DNA of 42,636 nucleotides from an uncultured Eubacteriales bacterium. Its GTDB lineage: Bacteria > Bacillota > Clostridia > UBA1381 > UBA9506. The stretch spans positions 1-42,636 of the forward strand of contig UQYH01000005.1 in the NCBI GenBank assembly GCA_900545185.1, written 5' to 3'. Position 1 is the first letter of the stretch. Each line of letters starts with the position of its first letter. The translations under genes were made by a program, and so were the position numbers. The notes beneath the pieces were generated by a model. That model had not been told where the DNA came from and searched no databases. It saw only the letters and a program-made list of their open reading frames with translations. Shown in pieces: positions 7,927-15,385 of this stretch.

Positions 7927-8349
7927 ATGGAAATGAAGTATTATAACCCAAGCAATAATTTCAGAGCGCCGATTCCGCGGGAGCCAAAGCCGTATTCGCC
8001 GCCTTCGCGCAGTCAATCGGAGATTTTGGTGCCGCGTCCTGTCAAGGCGCCTTACGAAAAAGTGAAGGACAGCGGGGCACATAGGGCAGAAGAAATGTTG
8101 AAGGACACAGAATACGAAAACGAAATGCAGTTGAATCATAAGGAATTGCCGTGCAATTTAAAACGGGAAACAACGACGAAACATCCGGCGGCCGCGCCGC
8201 CCATGAATCGGGATGAGTGGCTTTTGGTGGGTGTTATTTTGGTGCTGTTGTTAAACGGCTGCGATGACTATATTTTGCTTGCCGTTTTGGGTTATTTGGT
8301 GTTTAGCTTTCGAGGCGGAGATGCTGACAACCATACGTCACAGCGCTGA
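7927..8349 (+). CDS. Hypothetical protein with C-terminal membrane hairpin (140 aa)
   Basis: The start at ATG 7927 is set by AAGGAGG at 7911-7917; a GTG nine bases earlier is too close to that site. The first 95 residues are polar and proline-rich (FRAPIPREPKPYSPPSRS), probably disordered. The C-terminus has two short hydrophobic stretches, WLLVGVILVLLLNG and YILLAVLGYLVFSF, joined by a CDD turn, so a small membrane hairpin is likely. No function is recognised. It is the last gene of the 7184-8349 cluster, followed by a hairpin at 8371-8423. Confidence 0.72.
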   Translation: MEMKYYNPSNNFRAPIPREPKPYSPPSRSQSEILVPRPVKAPYEKVKDSGAHRAEEMLKDTEYENEMQLNHKELPCNLKRETTTKHPAAAPPMNRDEWLLVGVILVLLLNGCDDYILLAVLGYLVFSFRGGDADNHTSQR

Positions 8350-8370
8350 TACGTGTATGGCGTATACAAA

Positions 8371-8423
8371 AAGGGTCTGTAAAAGAGGTTCGGAGGCTTT
8401 CCGTGCTTCTTTGACAGACCCTT
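8371..8423 (-). terminator. Terminator of gltX, also facing the unknown three-gene cluster
   Basis: AAGGGTCTGT (8371-8380) pairs with ACAGACCCTT (8414-8423) around a long loop that has some internal pairing. On the minus strand the stem is followed by a T5 run, which suits gltX; on the plus strand the T run is poor. Confidence 0.65.
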
Positions 8424-8438
8424 ATCATGTCAGTATTT

Positions 8439-9890
8439 TTATTTTTCAAGCAAGGCAATTCCGTGCTTAATGCGTTTTATGGTTTCATCCTTGCCCAAAA
8501 TTTCGGCCAGCTCTACGCCGCCGCCGGGCGTGAAGGATTTACCTGATACCGCTACGCGCAGCGGCCATAAAATCAGGCCGTTTTTAACACCCAGCTTTTC
8601 AATTAAGGCAAACAAGGCTTCGTGCAGCGCGTCATACTGCCAGTCGGTTACACTCTCTAACACGGGTAAAATTTCCTGCAGGGAGGTCAGCGAATTTTCT
8701 TCGTTGGTTTTCATCTTTTTATGGCAGTAAAGTGACGGCTCATAGTCGGGCAGTACGTCAATAAAATCAAGCTGCTCCGGAATGTCCGAAAGCTTTTCGC
8801 AGCGGTCATGCAGCAGCTTTGCTACCTTTGCCAGGTCAATGTCCTCGCGCTTAATCCCTTGCTTTAAGTAAGGCAGCGCCTTTTCGTAAAAGGCTTCGGG
8901 GGTCAGCTTGCGGATGTACTCACCGTTCAGCCAATCCAGCTTTTGCGGATCGAAGATGGCAGGAGATTTACTGATGCCCTTAATATCGAAGGCTTCGATC
9001 ATTTCCTGCAAATTAAATATTTCCTTTTCGCCGCCCGGGCTCCATCCCAGCAGGGCAATGTAATTCAATACGGCTTCTTTTAAATAGCCTTTGTTGATAA
9101 AATCTTCATAGGAAGCATCGCCTTCGCGCTTGCTCAGCTTTTTATGTGCATCACGCATAACGGGGGATACATGGATATAAGTCGGAATCTCCCAGCCGAA
9201 GGCTTCGTACAGCAAATTATATTTAGGCGTAGAGGATAGATACTCGCTGCCGCGGATAATGTGCGTAATATTCATTAAATGGTCATCAATTACGTTGGCA
9301 AAATTATAAGTGGGGTATCCGTCTGACTTTAAGAGAATATTATCATCCAAAGTGGCGTTATCAACCGAAATTTTACCGTAAATTTCATCATAAAACGTGG
9401 TTGTGCCGCGGCGCGGAATTTTTTGACGGATGACATAGGGTACGCCGCTTTTCAGCTTTTCTTCAATTTCCTCTTTGGAAAGGCGTGCACAGTGACCGTC
9501 ATATTTCGGCATTAGTTTAGCGGCCTCCTGTTGAGCACGGAGCGCATCCAGACGTTCTTTATCGCAAAAACAATAGTAGGCGCCGCCAAGTTCAACCAGC
9601 TTTTTAGCATATTCGCGGTAAATACCCAAACGCTCACTTTGTACGTAGGGGCCGTAAGCGCCGCCGATATCCGGGCCTTCGTCATGCACCAGGCCTGTTT
9701 CGGCCATGGTTCTGTATATTAAATCCACAGCGCCGTCTACGTAACGTTCCTGATCGGTATCCTCAATACGCAGAATAAAATCGCCGCCGTTGTGTTTTGC
9801 AATTAAGTAGGCATACAGCGCCGTCCGCAGATTGCCGATGTGCATATAGCCCGTCGGACTGGGGGCAAACCGTGTTCTTACCTTTGTCAT
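8439..9890 (-). CDS. gltX: Glutamyl-tRNA synthetase
   Basis: This 483-residue class I synthetase charges tRNA-Glu. It has the HIGH-box variant HIGN in FAPSPTGYMHIGNLRTALY at the N-terminus and the KMSKS-box variant KLSKREG near residue 250. The IEDTDQERYVDGAVD stretch near residue 41 is typical of bacterial GluRS. The length is usual. I chose ATG 9890 as start: a TTG at 9914 would add eight residues with no better ribosome site. Bacteria of this group usually lack GlnRS and use a non-discriminating GluRS with GatCAB; whether that holds here cannot be seen from the window. The gene is alone on its strand with its own promoter (9950-9978), divergent from secA. Confidence 0.96.
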   Translation of the reverse strand: MTKVRTRFAPSPTGYMHIGNLRTALYAYLIAKHNGGDFILRIEDTDQERYVDGAVDLIYRTMAETGLVHDEGPDIGGAYGPYVQSERLGIYREYAKKLVELGGAYYCFCDKERLDALRAQQEAAKLMPKYDGHCARLSKEEIEEKLKSGVPYVIRQKIPRRGTTTFYDEIYGKISVDNATLDDNILLKSDGYPTYNFANVIDDHLMNITHIIRGSEYLSSTPKYNLLYEAFGWEIPTYIHVSPVMRDAHKKLSKREGDASYEDFINKGYLKEAVLNYIALLGWSPGGEKEIFNLQEMIEAFDIKGISKSPAIFDPQKLDWLNGEYIRKLTPEAFYEKALPYLKQGIKREDIDLAKVAKLLHDRCEKLSDIPEQLDFIDVLPDYEPSLYCHKKMKTNEENSLTSLQEILPVLESVTDWQYDALHEALFALIEKLGVKNGLILWPLRVAVSGKSFTPGGGVELAEILGKDETIKRIKHGIALLEK

Positions 9891-9949
9891 CTCTCTACAT
9901 CCTTCCTTTATCAAACCGGTCGGGCACGACCGTTTACGTACTATCTTTA

Positions 9950-9978
9950 AGTATACCGCAATTTTTTTAGAAAATCAA
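9950..9978 (-). promoter_or_regulatory. Sigma-A promoter of gltX
   Basis: Read on the minus strand, TTGATT (9973-9978) and TATACT (9950-9955) are 17 bp apart. Transcription would start near 9943, about 50 nt before the gltX ATG. Confidence 0.75.
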
Positions 9979-9998
9979 GGATTTTGTTATAAAATTAC

Positions 9999-10027
9999 TT
10001 TACCTTTTATATTTTTTGTGATATACT
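9999..10027 (+). promoter_or_regulatory. Sigma-A promoter of secA
   Basis: TTTACC (9999-10004) and TATACT (10022-10027) are 17 bp apart. The predicted leader is about 125 nt and is partly structured: GACCCGC (10068-10074) is complementary to GCGGGTC (10134-10140). Confidence 0.68.
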
Positions 10028-10160
10028 ATACAATAGATGTTTTATAGGCAAATGTGGCAATATGCCCGACCCGCGGCAGATTGAGCATAAAAATACAATA
10101 TAAAAGCATATATACAGACACAATTTAAACATTGCGGGTCAGAAAGGCTAGGCTTTCTAA

Positions 10161-12893
10161 ATGAAAAAAATTTTGGAAAAACTGATTGGCAATTACAGCG
10201 ACAGAGAGTTAAAACGCATCCGCCCGATTGCAGACAGTGTTATGGCGCTGGAGAATGAATATGCGGCGCTTTCGGATGAAGCATTAAAAGCCAAAACACC
10301 CGAATTTAAAAACCGCCTGGCAAACGGCGAAACGCTGGATAATCTGTTACCGGAGGCGTTTGCCACCGTCCGTGAGGCGGCTTGGCGCGTTCTTGGCATG
10401 AAGCACTTTTATGTGCAGGTATTGGGCGGCATTGTGCTGCACCAGGGTCGTATTGCCGAAATGAAAACAGGTGAAGGTAAAACCTTGGTTTCTACCCTGC
10501 CGGCATATTTAAACGCGTTGGAGGGGAAGGGTGTTCACATTGTAACCGTGAATGACTATTTGGCCAAGCGTGACAGTGAGTGGATGGGTAAGGTCTTTAA
10601 GTTTTTGGGACTGACGGTTGGCCTTATTATACACGAAATTCCACCCGAAGCGCGTAAAGCCAACTACGAAGCCGATATTACCTATGGTACCAATAACGAG
10701 TTCGGCTTTGATTATCTGCGTGATAACATGGTCATTTATAAAGAACAAATGGTGCAGCGCGGCCAGCATTATGCCATAGTGGACGAGGTCGACTCCATTT
10801 TGATTGATGAAGCCAGAACACCGCTTATTATTTCCGGAATGGGCGATAAGTCCACGGAGCTGTACCACATTGCGGATCGTTTTGCGCGCAGTCTGACCTG
10901 TCATCGTGTGACGGAATCGGATGATAAAACGCTGGACGATGATATTGAGGCAGATTACATTGTTGACGAAAAGGCACATACCGCAACGCTGACCAAAAAC
11001 GGTGTTGCCAAAGCGGAAAAGGCCTTTAACTTAAAAAACTTCTCCGATCCGGAGAATATGACATTGCAGCATCATATTAACCAGGCTATCCGTGCGCACG
11101 GCATTATGCACCTGGATAAAGATTATGTGAACAAAGACGGCGAAATCATCATTGTAGATGAATTTACCGGCCGTTTAATGCTCGGCCGCCGGTATTCCGA
11201 CGGTTTGCATCAGGCCATTGAGGCAAAAGAAGGCGTTAAGGTAGAGCGTGAAAGCAAGACGCTGGCAACCATCACGTTCCAGAATTATTTCCGGTTGTAT
11301 CACAAGCTTTCGGGTATGACCGGTACGGCACAGACGGAGGAGGAAGAATTTCAGGATATTTACAAGCTGGACGTTATTGTGATTCCGACCAACCGTCCCA
11401 TGGTACGTCAGGATTTGCCGGATTCGGTATATAAAACCGAAAAAGGTAAGTTAAATGCCGTTGTAGAGCAGGTTGTTGCTTGTCACGAAAAGGGTCAGCC
11501 CGTTCTGGTTGGTACGGTAACAATCGAAAAATCGGAGCTGATTTCCGGCATGCTTAAGCGCCGCGGGATTCGGCATGAGGTGTTAAATGCCAAGCACCAC
11601 GAAAAAGAAGCAGAAATTATTGCGCAGGCCGGCAAGCTGGGCGCTGTGACCATTGCCACCAATATGGCAGGTCGTGGTACCGATATTATGCTGGGCGGTA
11701 ATGCGGAATTTATGGCCAAGCACGAAATGAAGCGCCGCGATATGTCCGATGAACTGATTTCCGAAGCTATGGGCTTTTCGGATACGGACGATGCAGAAAT
11801 TAAAGAAGCAAGAGCGCTCTTTTCGGAATTGATGGAAAAATATAAAAAAGAAATTGCACCCGAAGCCGAAAAGGTACGCGAGGCCGGTGGTTTGTACATC
11901 ATCGGTACGGAGCGGCACGAATCCAGACGTATAGACAATCAGCTGCGCGGTCGTGCAGGCCGTCAGGGTGATCCGGGTACATCGCGCTTCTTCATCTCAC
12001 TGGAGGATGATTTGATGCGTCTGTTCGGTTCGGAACGTATGACGGGTATTGTGAATGCGCTGGGCCTTGAAGAGGATCAGCCGATTGAACACAAAATGCT
12101 GTCCGGCGCCATTGAAAATGCACAAAAACGCGTGGAAGGGCGTAACTTCCAAATTCGTAAACACGTGCTGCAATATGATGATGTGATGAATCAGCAGCGT
12201 GAAATTATTTATGCACAGCGTCAGCAGGTATTAAACGGCGACAGCATGAAGGATTATATTTTAAAAATGCTGAAAGACTTCATTACAGAGATTGTTGACC
12301 GTTACACAGGCAGTACCGAAGCGGCGGACGAGTGGAATTTAAAGGGTCTTTTGGAGTATTTGGAGACCGTATATCTGCCGGAAGGCACGGTTACCTTTAC
12401 GGACGATGATTTAAATTATTTAACAAAAGAAGAACTGATTGACAAGCTTTATGATGCAGGTCTTGCGCTGTATGAGCAGAAGGAAGCCGAGTTTACGCCG
12501 GACAATATGCGTGAGCTGGAACGTGTGATACTGCTGAAAACGGTTGACAGCAAATGGATGGATCACATTGATGATATGGATCAGCTGCGAAACGGCATTA
12601 ATCTGCGTGCATACGCGCAGCGCGACCCGGTTATTGAGTATAAGTTTGAAGGCTACAATATGTTTGAAGAAATGATTGCAGCCATCCGTGAGGATACCAT
12701 TAAATATCTCTTCCATGCACGGATTGAAGTGCCGCAGGAACGTGAAATGGTGGCAGAACCGGTTCGTGCCGGTCTGGCAGGAGATGAAGAGAAGAAGCCG
12801 GTACAAAAATCGGGCGAAAAGGTCGGCCGTAACGATCCGTGCCCCTGCGGTTCCGGCAAAAAATATAAAAAGTGCTGCGGTGCAGGCGAATAA
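10161..12893 (+). CDS. secA: Preprotein translocase ATPase SecA
   Basis: The 910-residue SecA motor drives secretory proteins through SecYEG. It has Walker A AEMKTGEGKTLV near residue 100, the DEVD Walker B (IVDEVDSILIDEARTP) near 206, the helicase-like IATNMAGRGTDI near 496 and GRAGRQGDPG near 598. The C-terminal SEC-C zinc motif CPCGSGKKYKKCCG, which binds SecB or lipids, is complete. The ribosome site is unusually weak: AAAGG at 10143-10147 is 13 bases from the ATG and lies in a small inverted repeat, AGAAAG (10141-10146) and CTTTCT (10153-10158). This may limit translation, but no SecM-like reader peptide is visible upstream. The gene is followed closely by prfB, a common order in Bacillota. 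Confidence 0.97.
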   Translation: MKKILEKLIGNYSDRELKRIRPIADSVMALENEYAALSDEALKAKTPEFKNRLANGETLDNLLPEAFATVREAAWRVLGMKHFYVQVLGGIVLHQGRIAEMKTGEGKTLVSTLPAYLNALEGKGVHIVTVNDYLAKRDSEWMGKVFKFLGLTVGLIIHEIPPEARKANYEADITYGTNNEFGFDYLRDNMVIYKEQMVQRGQHYAIVDEVDSILIDEARTPLIISGMGDKSTELYHIADRFARSLTCHRVTESDDKTLDDDIEADYIVDEKAHTATLTKNGVAKAEKAFNLKNFSDPENMTLQHHINQAIRAHGIMHLDKDYVNKDGEIIIVDEFTGRLMLGRRYSDGLHQAIEAKEGVKVERESKTLATITFQNYFRLYHKLSGMTGTAQTEEEEFQDIYKLDVIVIPTNRPMVRQDLPDSVYKTEKGKLNAVVEQVVACHEKGQPVLVGTVTIEKSELISGMLKRRGIRHEVLNAKHHEKEAEIIAQAGKLGAVTIATNMAGRGTDIMLGGNAEFMAKHEMKRRDMSDELISEAMGFSDTDDAEIKEARALFSELMEKYKKEIAPEAEKVREAGGLYIIGTERHESRRIDNQLRGRAGRQGDPGTSRFFISLEDDLMRLFGSERMTGIVNALGLEEDQPIEHKMLSGAIENAQKRVEGRNFQIRKHVLQYDDVMNQQREIIYAQRQQVLNGDSMKDYILKMLKDFITEIVDRYTGSTEAADEWNLKGLLEYLETVYLPEGTVTFTDDDLNYLTKEELIDKLYDAGLALYEQKEAEFTPDNMRELERVILLKTVDSKWMDHIDDMDQLRNGINLRAYAQRDPVIEYKFEGYNMFEEMIAAIREDTIKYLFHARIEVPQEREMVAEPVRAGLAGDEEKKPVQKSGEKVGRNDPCPCGSGKKYKKCCGAGE

Positions 12894-12930
12894 GACACAC
12901 AGAATTTTTTTGATGAAGGGACTGAAAATA

Positions 12931-14056
12931 TTGCTGGTAGAGTACGATCAATATCGTCTTGATCTCCATGCTATGGAGAAAGTGATTTTAGAACTGAGGG
13001 ATTCACTTTGAAGTCGCTAAAAATGAAAAGGAAATAGAGCAGCTGGAGGCGCAGTCGGCTGAAGAAAATTTTTGGAACGATATGGAGGCCTCGCAAAAGG
13101 TTTTGCAAAAATTAAAGCAGCTTAAGGCAAAGGCAGAGCGCTACCATGCCTTATACAGTGCATGGGAGGATACTACCGCGCTTTGCGAACTGGCCATTGA
13201 GGAAAATGACGACAGTGTGCTGGATGAGTTGACACAAGAGGTAAAAGCCCTTTCGGAAAACATTGAAACCTTGCGGCTGGAAACGCTTTTATCGGGCAAA
13301 TATGACGCCAACAATGCCATTTTATCGCTGCATCCCGGTGCAGGCGGTACCGAGGCGCAGGATTGGGCGGAAATGCTTTTGAGAATGTATCAGCATTGGG
13401 CGGAACGGCGCGGCTTTGCCGTGGAAACGCTTGATTATTTGGCCGGTGATGAAGCCGGCGTGAAAAGCGTGACCATTCAAATCACCGGCGAAAATGCCTA
13501 TGGTTATGCCAAGAGCGAAAAGGGCGTACACCGTTTGGTGCGTATTTCGCCGTTTGATGCGTCCGGCAGACGGCATACATCGTTTGCATCGGTGGATGTT
13601 ATGCCGGAAATCAGTGATGATATAGATGTGCAGATTAACCCCGATGACTTGCGGATTGATACCTTCCGTTCGGGCGGCGCGGGCGGTCAGCACGTTAACA
13701 AAACCGATTCGGCCATTCGCATTACGCATATCCCGACCGGTGTGGTTGTTGCCTGCCAAAATGAACGCTCACAGCATCAGAACAAGGAAACGGCCATGAA
13801 AATGCTGAAGGCAAAGCTTGTAGAGATGGCCGAACGCGAGCACAAGGAAAAAATTGACGATTTAAAGGGCGATATGAAGGAAATTGCGTGGGGCAGCCAA
13901 ATCCGTTCCTACGTATTCCATCCGTACAGCATGGTGAAGGATCACAGAACAAACTGGGAGACGGGTAACATCGGCGCTGTTATGGACGGTGATTTGGATC
14001 CCTTTATTAACGCTTATTTAAAAGCGGCAAGCTTGGGTACTTTGCAGCTGAAATAG
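12931..14056 (+). CDS. prfB: Peptide chain release factor 2, with programmed +1 frameshift
   Basis: RF2 terminates translation at UGA and UAA. The gene is in two frames: 12931-13008 and 13010-14056 (374 residues in total). Codons ...RDSL end CTT TGA (13006-13011); slipping one base on CTT T gives GAA GTC GCT, and the frame continues EVAKNEKEIEQLEAQ, a typical RF2 N-terminus. GAGGG at 12996-13000 is the internal Shine-Dalgarno-like stimulator, though 5 nt from CTT rather than the usual 3. The stop-codon-reading SPF tripeptide (RISPFDASGRRH) and the peptidyl-hydrolysis GGQ (SGGAGGQHVNK) are present. I prefer TTG 12931 as start because AAGGG lies 10 bases upstream and the slip then falls at codon 26, as in E. 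coli; ATG 12913 is the alternative. Confidence 0.95.
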
Positions 14057-14118
14057 GCATAAACCTGTCCGGCCTTTCATATGGTAATACGGGGAGGATG
14101 GGTAAGGAGGCATATACT

Positions 14119-15288
14119 ATGTTTAAAAAAATTACATTTTTGGCGGCGGTCATTGCCGTGTTTTTAATGACGAATACAGGCGGATTTCCACAGCAGGCAC
14201 AAGCCGTCTCGTTTACGGATATAACCGAAAATCACGCTTGGGCGAAGGATGCCATTGATGCGCTTGTATCGGACGGCGTGATAGAGGGCATGGACGCAGC
14301 GACCTTTGCGCCGGATGAACAGGTGACAAAAGAGCAGTTTGCCAAAATGCTTTCGCTTGCGCTTTCGGTTGAAACGCAGCCGGATGCGCCGCAGAGCTAT
14401 ACCGATGTGGCGGCAGAACGCTGGTCGTTCCCGTATATTGAAGCCATTCGCGATTATTTTCCACTAGAGGAAAACGCGCCGGTTAATACCTTTAATCCGC
14501 AGCGGCCGTATACACGGCAGGAGGTTGCGGCAACCATTGTAAATGGTATGGGGCTTTCGGCAGCGTCCAATCTTTTTAACAAATCTGTTTTAGAGGACTT
14601 GTATACAGACGCGGCATCGGTCAGCGAGCCGATTAAAACGCAGGTGGCCATAGCGGTAGAGCGCGGCATACTGCGCGGTGCGGATGGCCAGATTCGTCCA
14701 GAGGCAACGGTAACACGTGCCGAAGCAGCGGTCTTTATCCATCGTATGGTTTTAATCCGGCAGGGACGCGGTGAGCTTTCTTTTGTGACCAGTACACCGA
14801 TTGTGGGAGAAAGCCAAGTGAGCTTGGAACGCGCCAAGGAATGGGCAAGAGAAAAGGGAGCACATCAGCGCTTTATTGACATTGCGGATATTTACTGGAA
14901 ATACGGCGAGATTACCGGCATCCGTCCTGAGGTGCTGTATGCGCAGGCCGCAAAAGAAACGGGTTATGGCAAATACGGCGGTCGTGTACTGCCGGAGCAG
15001 AATAACTGGGCCGGTATCAAAACCGCCACAGCAACGGGTGATGCAACAGAGGATCATGAAACCTTTGCCACACCGGATGACGGTGTTCGTGCTCACTTTA
15101 ACCATATGGCGGCTTATATTGGCTTAGAGCCTGTCGGCGAGCCGCACGGCAGATACTATTCGGCACGGACAACGCCTTGGGCCGGAACGGTTAAAACCGT
15201 GGAGGAACTGGGCAACAAGTGGGCGCCGGAGCATACCTATGGTTATAGCTTGGTCAACAATTATTTAAAGCCTATGATGGGGCAATAA
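14119..15288 (+). CDS. Secreted SLH-domain glucosaminidase
   Basis: The ATG at 14119 has AAGGAGG at 14104-14110; an earlier ATG (14098) lacks a site. A signal peptide (MFKKITFLAAVIAVFLMT, cleavage near AQA) leads into three S-layer-homology domains: FTDITENHAWAKDAI, YTDVAAERWSFPYIEAI and LYTDAASVSEPIKTQV, each ending in a TREE/TREQ-like helix. These usually anchor proteins to pyruvylated secondary wall polymers. The C-terminal half (from about residue 245) is a glucosaminidase-type (GH73-like) module with YAQAAKETGYGKYGG holding the presumed catalytic Glu, and NNWAGIK. It probably hydrolyses the peptidoglycan sugar chain during wall remodelling. It follows prfB by 62 nt with no clear terminator or strong promoter between. 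Confidence 0.88.
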   Translation: MFKKITFLAAVIAVFLMTNTGGFPQQAQAVSFTDITENHAWAKDAIDALVSDGVIEGMDAATFAPDEQVTKEQFAKMLSLALSVETQPDAPQSYTDVAAERWSFPYIEAIRDYFPLEENAPVNTFNPQRPYTRQEVAATIVNGMGLSAASNLFNKSVLEDLYTDAASVSEPIKTQVAIAVERGILRGADGQIRPEATVTRAEAAVFIHRMVLIRQGRGELSFVTSTPIVGESQVSLERAKEWAREKGAHQRFIDIADIYWKYGEITGIRPEVLYAQAAKETGYGKYGGRVLPEQNNWAGIKTATATGDATEDHETFATPDDGVRAHFNHMAAYIGLEPVGEPHGRYYSARTTPWAGTVKTVEELGNKWAPEHTYGYSLVNNYLKPMMGQ

Positions 15289-15324
15289 CAAAAATGGGGT
15301 CATACCCTAACAGAAAAAGAATGC

Positions 15325-15370
15325 AAAAAGGCTGCCGCAAGTGAGTGCACTCACTGCGGCAGCCTTTTTT
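15325..15370. terminator. Bidirectional terminator between convergent genes
   Basis: AAAAAGGCTGCCGCA pairs with TGCGGCAGCCTTTTT around an inner GTGAG/CTCAC stem (one bulged A). T5-6 runs occur on both strands, so it serves both the SLH gene and the phosphodiester-glycosidase gene. Confidence 0.93.
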
Positions 15371-15385
15371 GGGGGTTATCGGGAA

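Noticed and set aside
9956..10160. A small leader peptide or riboswitch before secA
   Set aside because: No open frame with a ribosome site and no known riboswitch core was seen; only the inverted repeats are supported.
13082..14056. A release factor beginning at ATG 13082
   Set aside because: This would drop the conserved RF2 N-terminus; the frameshift site upstream shows the true gene begins near 12931.
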